A stretch of 64,000 bases of DNA, taken from the NCBI RefSeq assembly GCF_007859315.1, contig NZ_VOHA01000002.1:496001-560000 (forward strand), given 5' to 3'. Of this stretch, positions 44,443 to 52,869 are shown piece by piece. The notes below the pieces were generated by a model. That model saw only the letters and a program-made list of their open reading frames with translations, was not told the DNA's origin and ran no database searches. Positions within the stretch are counted from its first letter, which is position 1, and the number at the start of each line of letters is the position of its first letter. Source of the DNA: Reyranella sp. CPCC 100927 (GTDB taxonomy: Bacteria; Pseudomonadota; Alphaproteobacteria; Reyranellales; Reyranellaceae). A program made the translations under genes and the position numbers.

Positions 44443-45810
44443 ATGACGCTTCCCCTGCACCTCAGGCGCCTCAGCGAGTTCCTGGCGCAGACGCGCCTGG
44501 CCGACCTGCCGGCGGACATCGTCACGCAGGCCGTCACGGTCGTTGCCGATTGCCTTGCCGTGATCGCGGCGGGCGCACAGGAACCGGAGATGCGCAATCT
44601 GCGCGCGCTCGAGGGCCGGCGCAGCGGCCAACGGACCAGCACGGTCATCGGCACGCGCGGGCTGGTGGATCCGCGCGGTGCCAGCCTGTTGAACGGCACG
44701 GCAGGCACCTTCCTGGAGCTCGACGAGGGCAACCGGTTCTGCCGCGGGCATCCCGCCATTCACGTCGTGCCGGCAGCGTTCGCCGTGGCGGAAGCCGAGC
44801 GCAGGTCCGGTGCCGACTTCCTGCTGGCGGTGATCCTGGGCTACGAGGTCGCCGCCCGCATCGGCGCGGCCTGCCGGATGCGTGACGACATGCATCCGCA
44901 CGGAACCTGGGGCACCGTGGGCGCGGCTGTCGGCATCGGCACGCTGCGCGGCAGCAGCCCGCAGCGCCTTGCGCGCCTGATCAGCCTCAGCGCCGGCCTG
45001 AACCTGGCCACCAGCGTGCGGGCGATGCAGGAAGGCGGCACGGTCCGCAACACCTACGCCGGCGTGGCCGGCGTCATGGCCTTGCTGGCCGACGACCTCG
45101 AGCGGGCCGGCTTCAGCGGCGAGCGCGATGCCCTGGCAACGACCTACGGCCGCATCGTGGCCGACGACTTCGATGCCGATCGCCTGCTGGACCAGCTCGG
45201 TTCCCGCTATGAAATCGGGCGCAACTATTTCAAGCAGCACGCATGCTGCCGTTACAATCACGCCGCGCTGGATGCACTGGCGCTGCTGCGTGCCGAGAAT
45301 CCCGATGCGCGGATCGAGGCCGGCAACATCACGCAGATCGTCGTCGAGACCTACGCTGCCGCCGCCAGCATGAACGACCGTGAGCCGCAAAACCCGCTGG
45401 CCGCCAAGTACTCCCTGCCCTTCGCCATGGCGACCGCCATCGTCACGGGCGCCACCGGCGTGAAGAGTTTCGACGCGGCTGCCGTGGCGCACCAGCCCAC
45501 ACGCACGTTGGCGCATCGCGTTCATGTGGCGGAGGATCCGGGGTTGTCGGCGATGCTGCCCAACGCGCGCCCTGCCCGCCTGCGGATCGTCCTGAAGGAC
45601 GGCGGCACGCTGCAGACCGAGGTCACGACCAACCTGGGCGACGCCGACTCGCCCTACACGACGGCCGAACTCACGGCCAAGTTCGACGATCTCGGTCGTG
45701 CCGTCTGGGGCGACAGGACATCCGTGCTGCGCGCCGCCGTCGCCGACCTGCCGCATCTGCCCGACTGCGCGCAGCTGGGCGCCGTGCTGCGCGAGCACAT
45801 CCTCGCCTGA
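44443..45810 (+). CDS. MmgE/PrpD family protein
   Basis: 455 residues, full length. Motifs AGTFLELDEGNRFCRGHPAIHV, GYEVAARIGAAC and NYFKQHACCRYNHAALDA are those of the MmgE/PrpD fold (2-methylcitrate dehydratase, cis-aconitate decarboxylase, iminodisuccinate epimerase). A dehydratase, decarboxylase or epimerase step on a tricarboxylate- or iminodiacid-like substrate is expected. Last gene of the plus-strand operon, 12 bp from the convergent hypothetical gene. Confidence 0.92.
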   Translation: MTLPLHLRRLSEFLAQTRLADLPADIVTQAVTVVADCLAVIAAGAQEPEMRNLRALEGRRSGQRTSTVIGTRGLVDPRGASLLNGTAGTFLELDEGNRFCRGHPAIHVVPAAFAVAEAERRSGADFLLAVILGYEVAARIGAACRMRDDMHPHGTWGTVGAAVGIGTLRGSSPQRLARLISLSAGLNLATSVRAMQEGGTVRNTYAGVAGVMALLADDLERAGFSGERDALATTYGRIVADDFDADRLLDQLGSRYEIGRNYFKQHACCRYNHAALDALALLRAENPDARIEAGNITQIVVETYAAAASMNDREPQNPLAAKYSLPFAMATAIVTGATGVKSFDAAAVAHQPTRTLAHRVHVAEDPGLSAMLPNARPARLRIVLKDGGTLQTEVTTNLGDADSPYTTAELTAKFDDLGRAVWGDRTSVLRAAVADLPHLPDCAQLGAVLREHILA

Positions 45811-45822
45811 AGCCTTGATTTA

Positions 45823-46218
45823 TCAGTCCCGTGAGGCCGTTGGCGGGTCTGGCGGCAAACCGAGCCATGCCCTGGCTTCTTCCATGCTGTCAAATATCTG
45901 GCAAGGTCGCTGGGTGCCCATCCGCTGCATGAAGTAGGCGCCCATTTCCCGCTCGGCATCCGACGCTGCGATGAGCGCAATCCGACCGTCCGATACGTCG
46001 TCGCGCACCCTGTCCTTCGCCTGCTGGCTGAGGGCAGCGATCTCTTTCAGACCCAGTTCAACGCCGGCGGCCTGAAAGCTGAAGATGGTCTGGTAACCGA
46101 CACAGCCTTCCGCAGCCACCTCCCTCAGGTAGCCGTTGAAGTCGTCGATCCCGACTGGGCCCGTCGCCGTTGCGGTCACAAGACGGGTGCTGCGGTCAAA
46201 GGTCCACCTGATGGGCAT
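45823..46218 (-). CDS. Hypothetical protein, SpoIIAA/STAS-like fold possible
   Basis: 131 residues, soluble. Starts PIRWTFDRSTRLVTATATGPVG and ends EEARAWLGLP, the pattern of small SpoIIAA/STAS-like stand-alone proteins (beta strand, then DF--YL helix, and a final EARAWL helix). No catalytic motif. ATG 46218 has GGAGG five bases upstream; a GTG at 46230 is in frame. Function unknown. Confidence 0.7.
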   Translation of the reverse strand: MPIRWTFDRSTRLVTATATGPVGIDDFNGYLREVAAEGCVGYQTIFSFQAAGVELGLKEIAALSQQAKDRVRDDVSDGRIALIAASDAEREMGAYFMQRMGTQRPCQIFDSMEEARAWLGLPPDPPTASRD

Positions 46219-46311
46219 CCGGGCCTCCACGCACTCGAAGACCGATCACGATCGCGCGTCCCAAGCAATATCAATAGAGGTTGTCTTAGCGCTTGATGCC
46301 TTCATGGCCAA

Positions 46312-46342
46312 GCGTCGATCAGCGCCCTACGCTGATCGACGC
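46312..46342. terminator. Perfect 13-bp hairpin between two minus-strand genes
   Basis: GCGTCGATCAGCG, loop CCCTA, CGCTGATCGACGC. It lies 82 bp downstream of the autotransporter stop. No U-run follows on either strand, so it is either a factor-assisted terminator/mRNA-end stem or a protein-binding site. Confidence 0.45.
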
Positions 46343-46423
46343 CAAGATGGCATGTGTTCGATCCGGGCGTCATACCGGCATGTGCACCGGCATAACGACA
46401 ACATGGTTTTCAGCTGACTGTCA

Positions 46424-49400
46424 TCAGAAGCGATAGGCGAGATTGCCCTTGATGCTGTGGTCCTGGGCATCGCCGGAGAGGACGCCGGCATAGGCGGCGC
46501 CGACGGTGAGCGATTTGCCGATCTTGAGATCGAAGCCGGCCTCGACCACCACGGCGTCACGCGCGATGGGTACGCCCTCGACACCAAACGATGTGCCGCC
46601 GACGAAGGCCAACCGCGCCGCCGGCGTCACATCGCCGAAGGCATGGCGCCAGCCCAGCTTGCCGCGCAGGGTCAAGCTCTTGCTCTCGTCGTTCCACACC
46701 TGCGCCGCCGCCCGCACGCCGAGCGTGGTGAACAGGTTGCTGTCGCTGCCGCCACGGCCGCGCAGCGCGGCAGCACCACCGCTCTCACTGACGCGGTTGC
46801 TGTCGAGATGGACCCAGGCCAGGCTGCCGAACGGCTCGATGGCGGCGCTGCCCAGCGCCAGGGTGTAGCCCACGTCGCCGAAGAGCTGCGTGGTGCGCGC
46901 GTTGTAGTCCGCCTTGGTCGAATCGGTGAAACCGCCGAAGGCGATGCCGCGCGTGGTGTCGATGCTGTGCCAGGTATGGGCGGCACCGACGCGCACGCCG
47001 ACGGCACCGAACCGCGCGCCGCCGTAAAGGGCAAGGTGATAGCTGTCGATCGCGGCACGCGAGTTGCGGCCATCGACGTCGAGCGTGGTGCGGCTGTAGC
47101 CGGTGGCGAGACCGACGGTCCAGGTGCCGTCGATGGTGGTGTCGGCGCCGACGAAGAGGCCGCCGGTGCTGCGGTCGGCGCGGGCGGCATTGCCGTCGCC
47201 GCCGATATGGCCCCAGGCACCGAACGCCTGCATCCAGGCGGTGATCGCGGTGCCGTCCTGCGGCCGCTGGGCCTGGTCGTTCATCTGCGCCAGTGCCGCG
47301 AACTGCGGTGCGGCACCACCCGCTGTACCGGCCTGGGCTGTGCGGCCGACGACGGCATCGCGCAGGTAGCGGCTTTCGTCGATCAGCACGCTGCGGGTCG
47401 AGGCATGGATCTCGCCGGACAGCGCATTGAAGGCCTGCCGCGCAGCAGCCGCATCGGGCAGACTGGCGATGGCGTCATACACCGCATTGCCGGCGCCCAG
47501 GCTCTCGGCCCCGCGGCCGGTGGCGCACTGGTTGCGGCTGGCGGCGACGTCGCAGAAGGCGACGGAGTTGCGGGTGACGTCGAGATAGACGTTACCGGGA
47601 TCGTAGGTCAGCGCCAGGTTGAGGAACGGCAGGTTCTGCGTGAGGCCAGAGAACGTGCCGCTGACGCCGGCATCGGCGGTGAGGATGGTGTAGCGGCTGC
47701 CGATGGCGTAGGTGCCCCCGGCCTTGACGACGGAGACGGTGCCGCCGGTGAGGGCCGCGGTACCGGTGGCGTGCAGCAGGTCGCCGGTGCCGGAAGGTTC
47801 GATCTCGACCTCGTAGGTCGCGCCGGGCGCGAAGCTGACGTTGCCCGCCACATTCAGCGTGCCGATGGAGTTGCCGGGCGCCACGGTACTGCCGCTGTTG
47901 GCGACGATGCCGCCCACGGTACCGGTGCCGGCGAGCGCACCACCGGTGACGCTGACGACGGAGGCGATGCTGCCGTTCACGGCCAGCCGCCCGGCCTCGA
48001 CGGTGGTGCCGCCGGTGTAGGTGCTGGTGCCGGTCAGCACGGTGGTGCCGCTGCCGATCTGGCGCACGCCGCCGCTGCCGGAGATCGCGCCCGCGAACGT
48101 CACGGCGTCGGACCGGTTGAAGGCCAGGGTGCCGTTGTTGGCGATGGCGCCCGCGATCGCGCCTGATGTGCCGCCATTGCCCAGCTGCAGGGTGCCGGCA
48201 TTGATGGTGGTGCCGCCGCCATAGGTGTTGGCGGCCGTGAGCACCGTGGTGCCGGCGCCGTTCTGCTGCAGCGCGCCGCTGCCGGTGATGGTGCCGGCCA
48301 GCACCAGCGTGTCGCTGCGGTTGAGGGCCAGCGTCGCGTTGTTGACGACATCGCCCGCGATCGCACCCGACGTGCCGCCGTTGCCCAGCTGCAGGATGCC
48401 CGCGCTGATCGTGGTGGCGCCGGCGTAGGTGTTGTTGCCGGTCAAGGTCAGCGTGCCGGTGCCGGTCTTGGTGAGGCCGCCGGTGCCGGCGATGACGCCG
48501 CTCAGGGCGAGGTCGGCATCGGTCTGCAGGGTGCCGCCGGCGCTATCAAGCGTGGCGGTGCGCGCGGTGGCGAACGCGGCCGTGTTCTGCAGGGTGCCGC
48601 CGTTGAAGGCGAGCCCGCCGCCGGCCGCACCGAGGTTGGCGTCGGCGGCGACGGCGAGCGTGCCGGCGTTGAACACGGTACCGCCGGCATAGGTGTTGGC
48701 GCCGGTGAGCGTCGTGGTGCCCGCGCCGTTGTGCTCGACAGCGCCGCTGCCGCTGATGATGCCGGCGAACGTCACGACGTCTGAACGGTTGAACGCGAAA
48801 ATGCCGTTGTTGATGACGTCGCCCGCGATCGAACCCGTCGTGCCGCCGTCGCCGAGCTGCAGGCGGCCGGCGCTGATCGTCGTACCGCCGGTGTAGGTGT
48901 TGGCGGCGGTGAGCACCGTGGTGCCGGTGCCGATCTGGCTCACCGAACCGCCGCCGCTGATGATGCCGGCATGGACCAGCGTATCGCTGCGGTTGAAGGC
49001 GAGCGTGCCGTCGTTGGCGGCGTCGCCGATGATCGAGCCCGTGGTGCCGCCGTTGCCGATCTGCAGGGTACCGGCCTGGATCTGCCAGGGCGTGGCGACG
49101 GTACCGTTGCCGGTCAGGATCCAGGTGCCGGTGCCGGTCTTCTCGAAGCGGTCGAAGTTCTGGTACTGGGTGCCGACCGCCGAGACGTCGAACGTGTCGG
49201 TGCCCGTGCCGCCCAGCCGCAATGTGTCGTTGGTGCCGGCGGCGCTCACGATCACGTTGCCGATGATGATCGAGCCGGGCTGCAGCTCCAGGGTGCTTGT
49301 GTTTGCGGTCGTCGTGATGGCGTTGGCGCCGCCGCTGCCGGCGCGGATGGTGCCGCTGTTGGTCACCGCGAAATTGATAACGGTTCCCGTGGTGATGATC

Positions 49401-50341
49401 CCGACACCACCGGCGGCGCCACCCGCGATCGTGCCGCTGTTGGTCACCGTAAGATTAATAACGGACGCGGCGGTGCTGATCCCGCCGGCACCGATGCCGC
49501 CCTCGATCGTGCCGCTGTTGACAATCGGGCCGGTGTTGACGCGCACCAGCACAGCCGTGCTTCCAGTGGTCGGGCCGTTGCCGCCCCGGATGGTGCCGGT
49601 GTTCGTCAGGGAGGTGGGGTTTCCCCCCTGCGAGCCGATCTCGACGCCGTTGCCGCCAGTGCCACCGGCAGCCGTGCTGCTGCCGCCTTGAATGGTGCCG
49701 TGGTTGATGATCGTCGCGCCGTTGCTCGCCCGAATGCCCGACCCGCCGCCGCCTGTGCTGGCGTTGCCGCCCGTGATCGTGCCCTCGTTGATCAAGGTCG
49801 CATTGTTGAGCAACTGTGCACCGAGGCCGCCCGGGGCGGTGCCGGCGCCACCGCCAGCGCCGCCCGTCACGGATACGTTGTTGGTCACCACCGACCCGGT
49901 GTTCACGTGCAGCCCGGTCTGGCCGACCGCCGTGCCGGCGGGACCGCCCGTGCCGCCCACGATGGCGCCTGTGCCCGCCAAGGTCAGCGTCCCATTGTTG
50001 GCCACGGAGATCGCGCCGACGGCGCTGGTGGTCGCCGCATTGTATATGCCCAACAGCGTGAAGCCCTGCATGTTGATCGTGATGGGCTTGGTGATTGTGG
50101 GCAGCACCGAATTCGCCACTGCGAAACTGCCCGTCAGCGTAATCGTCGAGGTGGGATCGGGGCTGGCGTTCGCCGCGGCGATGGCGTCGCGCAGCTGCTG
50201 GTCGGTGCCGGCGGGGAAGTCCGCCGCCGACGCCGGGAACCAGCATCCGATAGCAAGGGCAGTGACGGAAATGCCGGCAAGAAGCCGCCCTCTGCCGATA
50301 GTCCATTCGCCCGAATGACAATTTACTACGCGCGCAACCAT
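46424..50341 (-). CDS. Autotransporter with PATR repeats and C-terminal beta-barrel
   Basis: 1305 residues. Long signal peptide to about residue 40 (ending PASAA), passenger from about 41 to 1020, then a 275-residue beta-barrel ending in NLAYRF with terminal Phe, as for outer-membrane insertion. The first half of the passenger has NxGTIxGG strand repeats rich in Gly. Residues about 400-790 hold five or six autotransporter-associated beta-strand (PATR) repeats of 68 residues with the GGTTIxAGxLQLGNGGT and GSGTTxLTGANTY motifs. A Cys pair (FCDVAASRNQC) sits before the barrel. ATG 50341 is preferred, with GAGG nine bases upstream; ATG 50350 and TTG 50365 are alternatives. Probably an adhesin or surface-filament protein. 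Confidence 0.92.
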   Translation of the reverse strand: MVARVVNCHSGEWTIGRGRLLAGISVTALAIGCWFPASAADFPAGTDQQLRDAIAAANASPDPTSTITLTGSFAVANSVLPTITKPITINMQGFTLLGIYNAATTSAVGAISVANNGTLTLAGTGAIVGGTGGPAGTAVGQTGLHVNTGSVVTNNVSVTGGAGGGAGTAPGGLGAQLLNNATLINEGTITGGNASTGGGGSGIRASNGATIINHGTIQGGSSTAAGGTGGNGVEIGSQGGNPTSLTNTGTIRGGNGPTTGSTAVLVRVNTGPIVNSGTIEGGIGAGGISTAASVINLTVTNSGTIAGGAAGGVGIITTGTVINFAVTNSGTIRAGSGGANAITTTANTSTLELQPGSIIIGNVIVSAAGTNDTLRLGGTGTDTFDVSAVGTQYQNFDRFEKTGTGTWILTGNGTVATPWQIQAGTLQIGNGGTTGSIIGDAANDGTLAFNRSDTLVHAGIISGGGSVSQIGTGTTVLTAANTYTGGTTISAGRLQLGDGGTTGSIAGDVINNGIFAFNRSDVVTFAGIISGSGAVEHNGAGTTTLTGANTYAGGTVFNAGTLAVAADANLGAAGGGLAFNGGTLQNTAAFATARTATLDSAGGTLQTDADLALSGVIAGTGGLTKTGTGTLTLTGNNTYAGATTISAGILQLGNGGTSGAIAGDVVNNATLALNRSDTLVLAGTITGSGALQQNGAGTTVLTAANTYGGGTTINAGTLQLGNGGTSGAIAGAIANNGTLAFNRSDAVTFAGAISGSGGVRQIGSGTTVLTGTSTYTGGTTVEAGRLAVNGSIASVVSVTGGALAGTGTVGGIVANSGSTVAPGNSIGTLNVAGNVSFAPGATYEVEIEPSGTGDLLHATGTAALTGGTVSVVKAGGTYAIGSRYTILTADAGVSGTFSGLTQNLPFLNLALTYDPGNVYLDVTRNSVAFCDVAASRNQCATGRGAESLGAGNAVYDAIASLPDAAAARQAFNALSGEIHASTRSVLIDESRYLRDAVVGRTAQAGTAGGAAPQFAALAQMNDQAQRPQDGTAITAWMQAFGAWGHIGGDGNAARADRSTGGLFVGADTTIDGTWTVGLATGYSRTTLDVDGRNSRAAIDSYHLALYGGARFGAVGVRVGAAHTWHSIDTTRGIAFGGFTDSTKADYNARTTQLFGDVGYTLALGSAAIEPFGSLAWVHLDSNRVSESGGAAALRGRGGSDSNLFTTLGVRAAAQVWNDESKSLTLRGKLGWRHAFGDVTPAARLAFVGGTSFGVEGVPIARDAVVVEAGFDLKIGKSLTVGAAYAGVLSGDAQDHSIKGNLAYRF
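48018..49100. repeat. Tandem 204-bp coding repeats of the autotransporter passenger
   Basis: The DNA motif at the unit end (TAGGTG in the plus strand) recurs at 48018, 48222, 48426, 48690 and 48894: intervals of 204, 204, 264 and 204 bp. The 264-bp unit has the NAGTLAVAADANLGAAGGG variant with 20 extra residues. The period is a multiple of three, so units can be gained or lost in frame. Confidence 0.85.
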
Positions 50342-50549
50342 GACACTCATCCTCAAAGCGAACAATCGCGGCGAACGTATTGAGGAAGTTGTGACTCGAC
50401 CAGCGGGTCACGCAAATACACCGGTCCATATCGGAGCGATCCAGAATTGAAGTTCCCACGAGAGGCGCTCGGGCACCCCGGAACTCTGACGATCGAGCCG
50501 CGATCACACCGAGTCACACACTGGCTTCAGCGCCCTGTTTGCTGCAACC

Positions 50550-50575
50550 GGAACGGAGATGACGATCTGCGCGTT
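50550..50575 (+). promoter_or_regulatory. EcfG-type (general stress sigma) promoter upstream of DUF3606 gene
   Basis: GGAAC, 17 bases, CGTT: an exact match to the alphaproteobacterial general-stress EcfG consensus (GGAAC-N16/17-CGTT), 30 bp before the DUF3606 ATG. This is a pattern match only. Confidence 0.55.
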
Positions 50576-50604
50576 GCCGTACCGCCATACCAAGGAGGAC
50601 ATCG

Positions 50605-50781
50605 ATGGCCGATGACCCGAACAAGACCGGCAGAGCCGACCGCGACCGCATCAACATCAACCAGGATTACGAGGTCCAGGATTGGTCAAAGTCCTTGGGC
50701 GTCACGCCCGATCAGCTCAGGAAGGCTGTTCAAGCCGTCGGTCCGATGGTCGCGGACGTGAAGCGCCATCTTGGAAAGTAA
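50605..50781 (+). CDS. DUF3606 family small protein
   Basis: 58 residues: starts MADDPNKTGRADRDRININ, then DYEVQDWSKSLGVTPDQL and ends in VADVKRHLGK, the DUF3606 pattern. Small soluble protein, probably two helices plus a helix-turn-helix-like half. A strong AAGGAGG ribosome binding site stands eight bases before the ATG. Preceded by a candidate EcfG promoter, which fits the stress-related occurrence of this family in Alphaproteobacteria. Molecular role unknown. Confidence 0.85.
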   Translation: MADDPNKTGRADRDRININQDYEVQDWSKSLGVTPDQLRKAVQAVGPMVADVKRHLGK

Positions 50782-50823
50782 GACCACAACCGCGCTGTCC
50801 GTGAACCCGCCGGCACAGCCGTG

Positions 50824-50982
50824 ATGCTGTTCCTCATTGGTGGTCTCAGCGGCGCCTGCATCGGCGGTCTGCTCTTCCTTGCCGAGCAGGGAGCAAGCGG
50901 GAAGGAAAAGGTGATCACGATGCTGGGCGCGCTGATCGGCGGCGTTCTGGCCGGTGGCGTGGCCATGGCGCTTCTGCCCTAG
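50824..50982 (+). CDS. Small two-helix membrane protein
   Basis: 52 residues: two hydrophobic segments (about 2-21 and 31-51) around a polar turn EQGASGKEKV. Both helices have small-residue repeats (GGLSGACIGG, GALIGGVLAGG) suited to helix packing. The ribosome binding site is weak. It follows the DUF3606 gene by 42 bp and could share its transcript. No family recognised; small size and weak initiation signal limit confidence. Confidence 0.45.
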   Translation: MLFLIGGLSGACIGGLLFLAEQGASGKEKVITMLGALIGGVLAGGVAMALLP

Positions 50983-51301
50983 GATCACGGAACGGTGCCA
51001 GATACCGGACGCGGAACTGGTCCTCGGCGCGGCTTGTACCGGGCATACCTGCTCTGGGAGGGCTCGCATGCACCCTCCAACCTCCCTTGTGGGCGGCACC
51101 ATCATCCATTGGGGCCCAGAGCGTCGGCGACGCGATGATGTCCCAGGCCGTCGACGGCGGCGCGTTGATATCGATGGACCTGCGCACGATGAGAGGGCTG
51201 ACGGGTATGTCATCTGCCTTTCGTGGTTGAGCACCGATCCTTGTCGCGCAGCGGCCACGCCGGACGGCCACTCCTGTCCGGAGTGGACGCCGGCCCCGGC
51301 G
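50983..51301. other. Stretch without a confident gene; possible SRPBCC remnant on minus strand
   Basis: No convincing gene in these 319 bp. On the minus strand around 51206-51100 a short reading VRRSIDINAPPSTAWDIIAS resembles the start of an SRPBCC/START-type domain, but there is no good start codon or continuing domain, so it may be a decayed gene end or chance. Confidence 0.25.
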
Positions 51302-51664
51302 TCACCAATAGGGCGCGACGCCGTAATAATCGTGGATCGTCTTCTCGAAGCCGCGGTTGCCCCAGGCCGGCGTCTCTTTGGCGGCGTAGGTCGGTGCCTT
51401 CTCAAGTTGATCCTTCGTCAGACCGACCACGTAGCCGCCCTGGCGGGTGTCATACTTCAATGTCGACCATGGCAGCGGGTGATAGCGCTCGCCGATGCCC
51501 AGAAAACCGCCGAACGACATGATGGCGTAGGCAATCTTCCCCGTCCTCTTGTCGATCATGACGTCGTGGATATCGCCGAGCGAATCGCCTCCCGTGTTGT
51601 AGACGTTCGTACCCTGCACCTTGCCCGCCGAAATGAGCGAGACGGTTTCGTCGATATTGTCCAT
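51302..51664 (-). CDS. PRC-barrel domain protein
   Basis: 120 residues. The PRC-barrel lies at about 10-85: SLISAGKVQGTNVYNTGGDSLG and IHDVMIDKRTGKIAYAIMSFGGFLGIGERYHPLPW. This group is common in alphaproteobacterial stress regulons and may bind other proteins or RNA. ATG 51664 has GAGG eight bases upstream; ATG 51670 is too close to it. A near match to the EcfG promoter lies 64 bp upstream. Confidence 0.85.
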   Translation of the reverse strand: MDNIDETVSLISAGKVQGTNVYNTGGDSLGDIHDVMIDKRTGKIAYAIMSFGGFLGIGERYHPLPWSTLKYDTRQGGYVVGLTKDQLEKAPTYAAKETPAWGNRGFEKTIHDYYGVAPYW

Positions 51665-51727
51665 GGTCATGTCCTCGACGTTCCATGGGGCGCGGCAGAT
51701 TGCAGGCGCCCGCGTGAGCTTCTTCTG

Positions 51728-51752
51728 AACGTCGCGGGCGCATTGCGGTTGC
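51728..51752 (-). promoter_or_regulatory. Weak EcfG-like promoter upstream of PRC-barrel gene
   Basis: On the minus strand GCAAC, 16 bases, CGTT: one mismatch in the -35 box against GGAAC-N16/17-CGTT. Confidence 0.3.
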
Positions 51753-51870
51753 GCGCATTCACGTAGCGCCATGTCGCGATCACGCGTGTGATCGACGTAC
51801 TGACGATCGCTGCACACGGCGCCGACTCCGAAGAGCGACGCCAAGATCGGCTATCGCTGATGTTCGCTTT

Positions 51871-52068
51871 TCATAACGGAGCCCACGAGAGGGCGCTCAA
51901 GCCGGCAGCAATGGCGACAATGCCCCCACCGAGAGACACTGTTCCGTCCGAGCGGGATTTTCGATCCGGGTTTTTCACGATCAGGGCTGAGCCCCAGGCC
52001 AAGGCCGGCAACCCCGCGATAATGGCGCCGATCGCGGCCACATAAATTCCGAACGTCACCACGTCCAT
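51871..52068 (-). CDS. Small two-helix membrane protein
   Basis: 65 residues with two hydrophobic helices (about 4-25 and 44-62) joined by a basic loop VKNPDRKSRSDG. ATG 52068 has GAAGGA nine bases upstream; ATG 52077 overlaps that site. It looks like the short inner-membrane proteins common in stress loci, but I do not recognise a family. A GGAAC-N16-CGTC element (one mismatch to EcfG) lies at 52178-52202 on the same strand. Confidence 0.55.
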   Translation of the reverse strand: MDVVTFGIYVAAIGAIIAGLPALAWGSALIVKNPDRKSRSDGTVSLGGGIVAIAAGLSALSWAPL

Positions 52069-52222
52069 CGTTGTCATTCCTTCATGACACACCGCCCCGC
52101 AGCGGCCTGAGATGCGACTGAGACAATCGGAAGGATTTCCCCAACGTGGCCCGGCGAGCACTGCGGTGTCAGAAGTCGACGTTCTCAATGCATCAAGGTT
52201 CCCCTGCGCGCACCCAAGCGAC

Positions 52223-52510
52223 TCAGTCACGCGCTGGATGCGGCAACCGCGGGCGGCGGCGCAACGGGACATGCCGGCAAACACGTATGCCCTCGTCCGT
52301 TATCGACACGCTCAAGATCTCGCGGCCACCGGCGGAGCGGATCCAGCCTGCATCGGCGGCCTCGCGGACGGCGGCCTGCACCGCAGGATCGATTTTCCGG
52401 TCAAGAGCGCGCTCGAGTTCGTGCACCCTCACCCATCGCTGGGTGTCCCCCGCCGTCACGCGATGAAGGGCGTCGCGAACGCGCACCGCGAGAGGGATCT
52501 GGTTGGCCAT
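52223..52510 (-). CDS. Hypothetical small protein, winged-helix-like
   Basis: 95 residues, basic. Pattern RVRDALHRVTAGDTQRWVRVHELERALD followed by VREAADAGWIRSAGG and ILSVSITDEG looks like a winged helix (helix, helix, short wing). No strong ribosome binding site before ATG 52510; the basic tail RHVPLRRRPRLPH may bind nucleic acid. It has a protein-like composition but no family match from memory. Confidence 0.5.
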   Translation of the reverse strand: MANQIPLAVRVRDALHRVTAGDTQRWVRVHELERALDRKIDPAVQAAVREAADAGWIRSAGGREILSVSITDEGIRVCRHVPLRRRPRLPHPARD

Positions 52511-52698
52511 ACTGAACGAACGCCGGCCGCCGCCGTCGGCTCCCGGTCTGCGGCGCGTGCAGCGCGCGACCAATCTGATGGCCGTCGACGGAACGAGAAC
52601 GGAACGGGAAAAGTGTCTAGAGCCTCTGACGGATGTCTAGACGCGGCCGGCGCCATCCAGCCGATGCGGTGTAACCAATTGAATTGAAGGGCAAAAAT

Positions 52699-52773
52699 TG
52701 GTGAGCCCGATGGGGATCGAACCCATGACCCTCTGATTAAAAGTCAGATGCTCTACCGCTGAGCTACGGGCTC
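52699..52773 (-). tRNA. tRNA-Lys (anticodon TTT)
   Basis: Read on the minus strand: acceptor GAGCCCG/CGGGCTC, D-arm GCTC...GAGC, anticodon stem TCTGA/TCAGA with loop CTTTTAA (anticodon TTT), T-arm GGGTTCGATCC, discriminator A and an encoded CCA. 75 bases with CCA. It sits 96 bp downstream of coaD, same strand. Confidence 0.97.
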
Positions 52774-52869
52774 GCCAGCAGGGTGCCGACCTGCAGCACC
52801 CCCTTGCGCGGCTGGGGTATAGAGGGACGCCGACGCCGGGTCAATGTTGGAGCGTCGGGCTGTGAGTCG

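Noticed and set aside
48018-49100. Regularly spaced repeats that could suggest a CRISPR array
   Set aside because: Period is 204 bp and in frame with the autotransporter; units encode PATR motifs, there are no short palindromic repeats with unique spacers and no cas genes.
52112-52687. 191-codon plus-strand frame over the hypothetical gene at 52223
   Set aside because: The minus-strand reading has the better protein-like order; the plus one is low complexity and ends beside the tRNA with no ribosome binding site.
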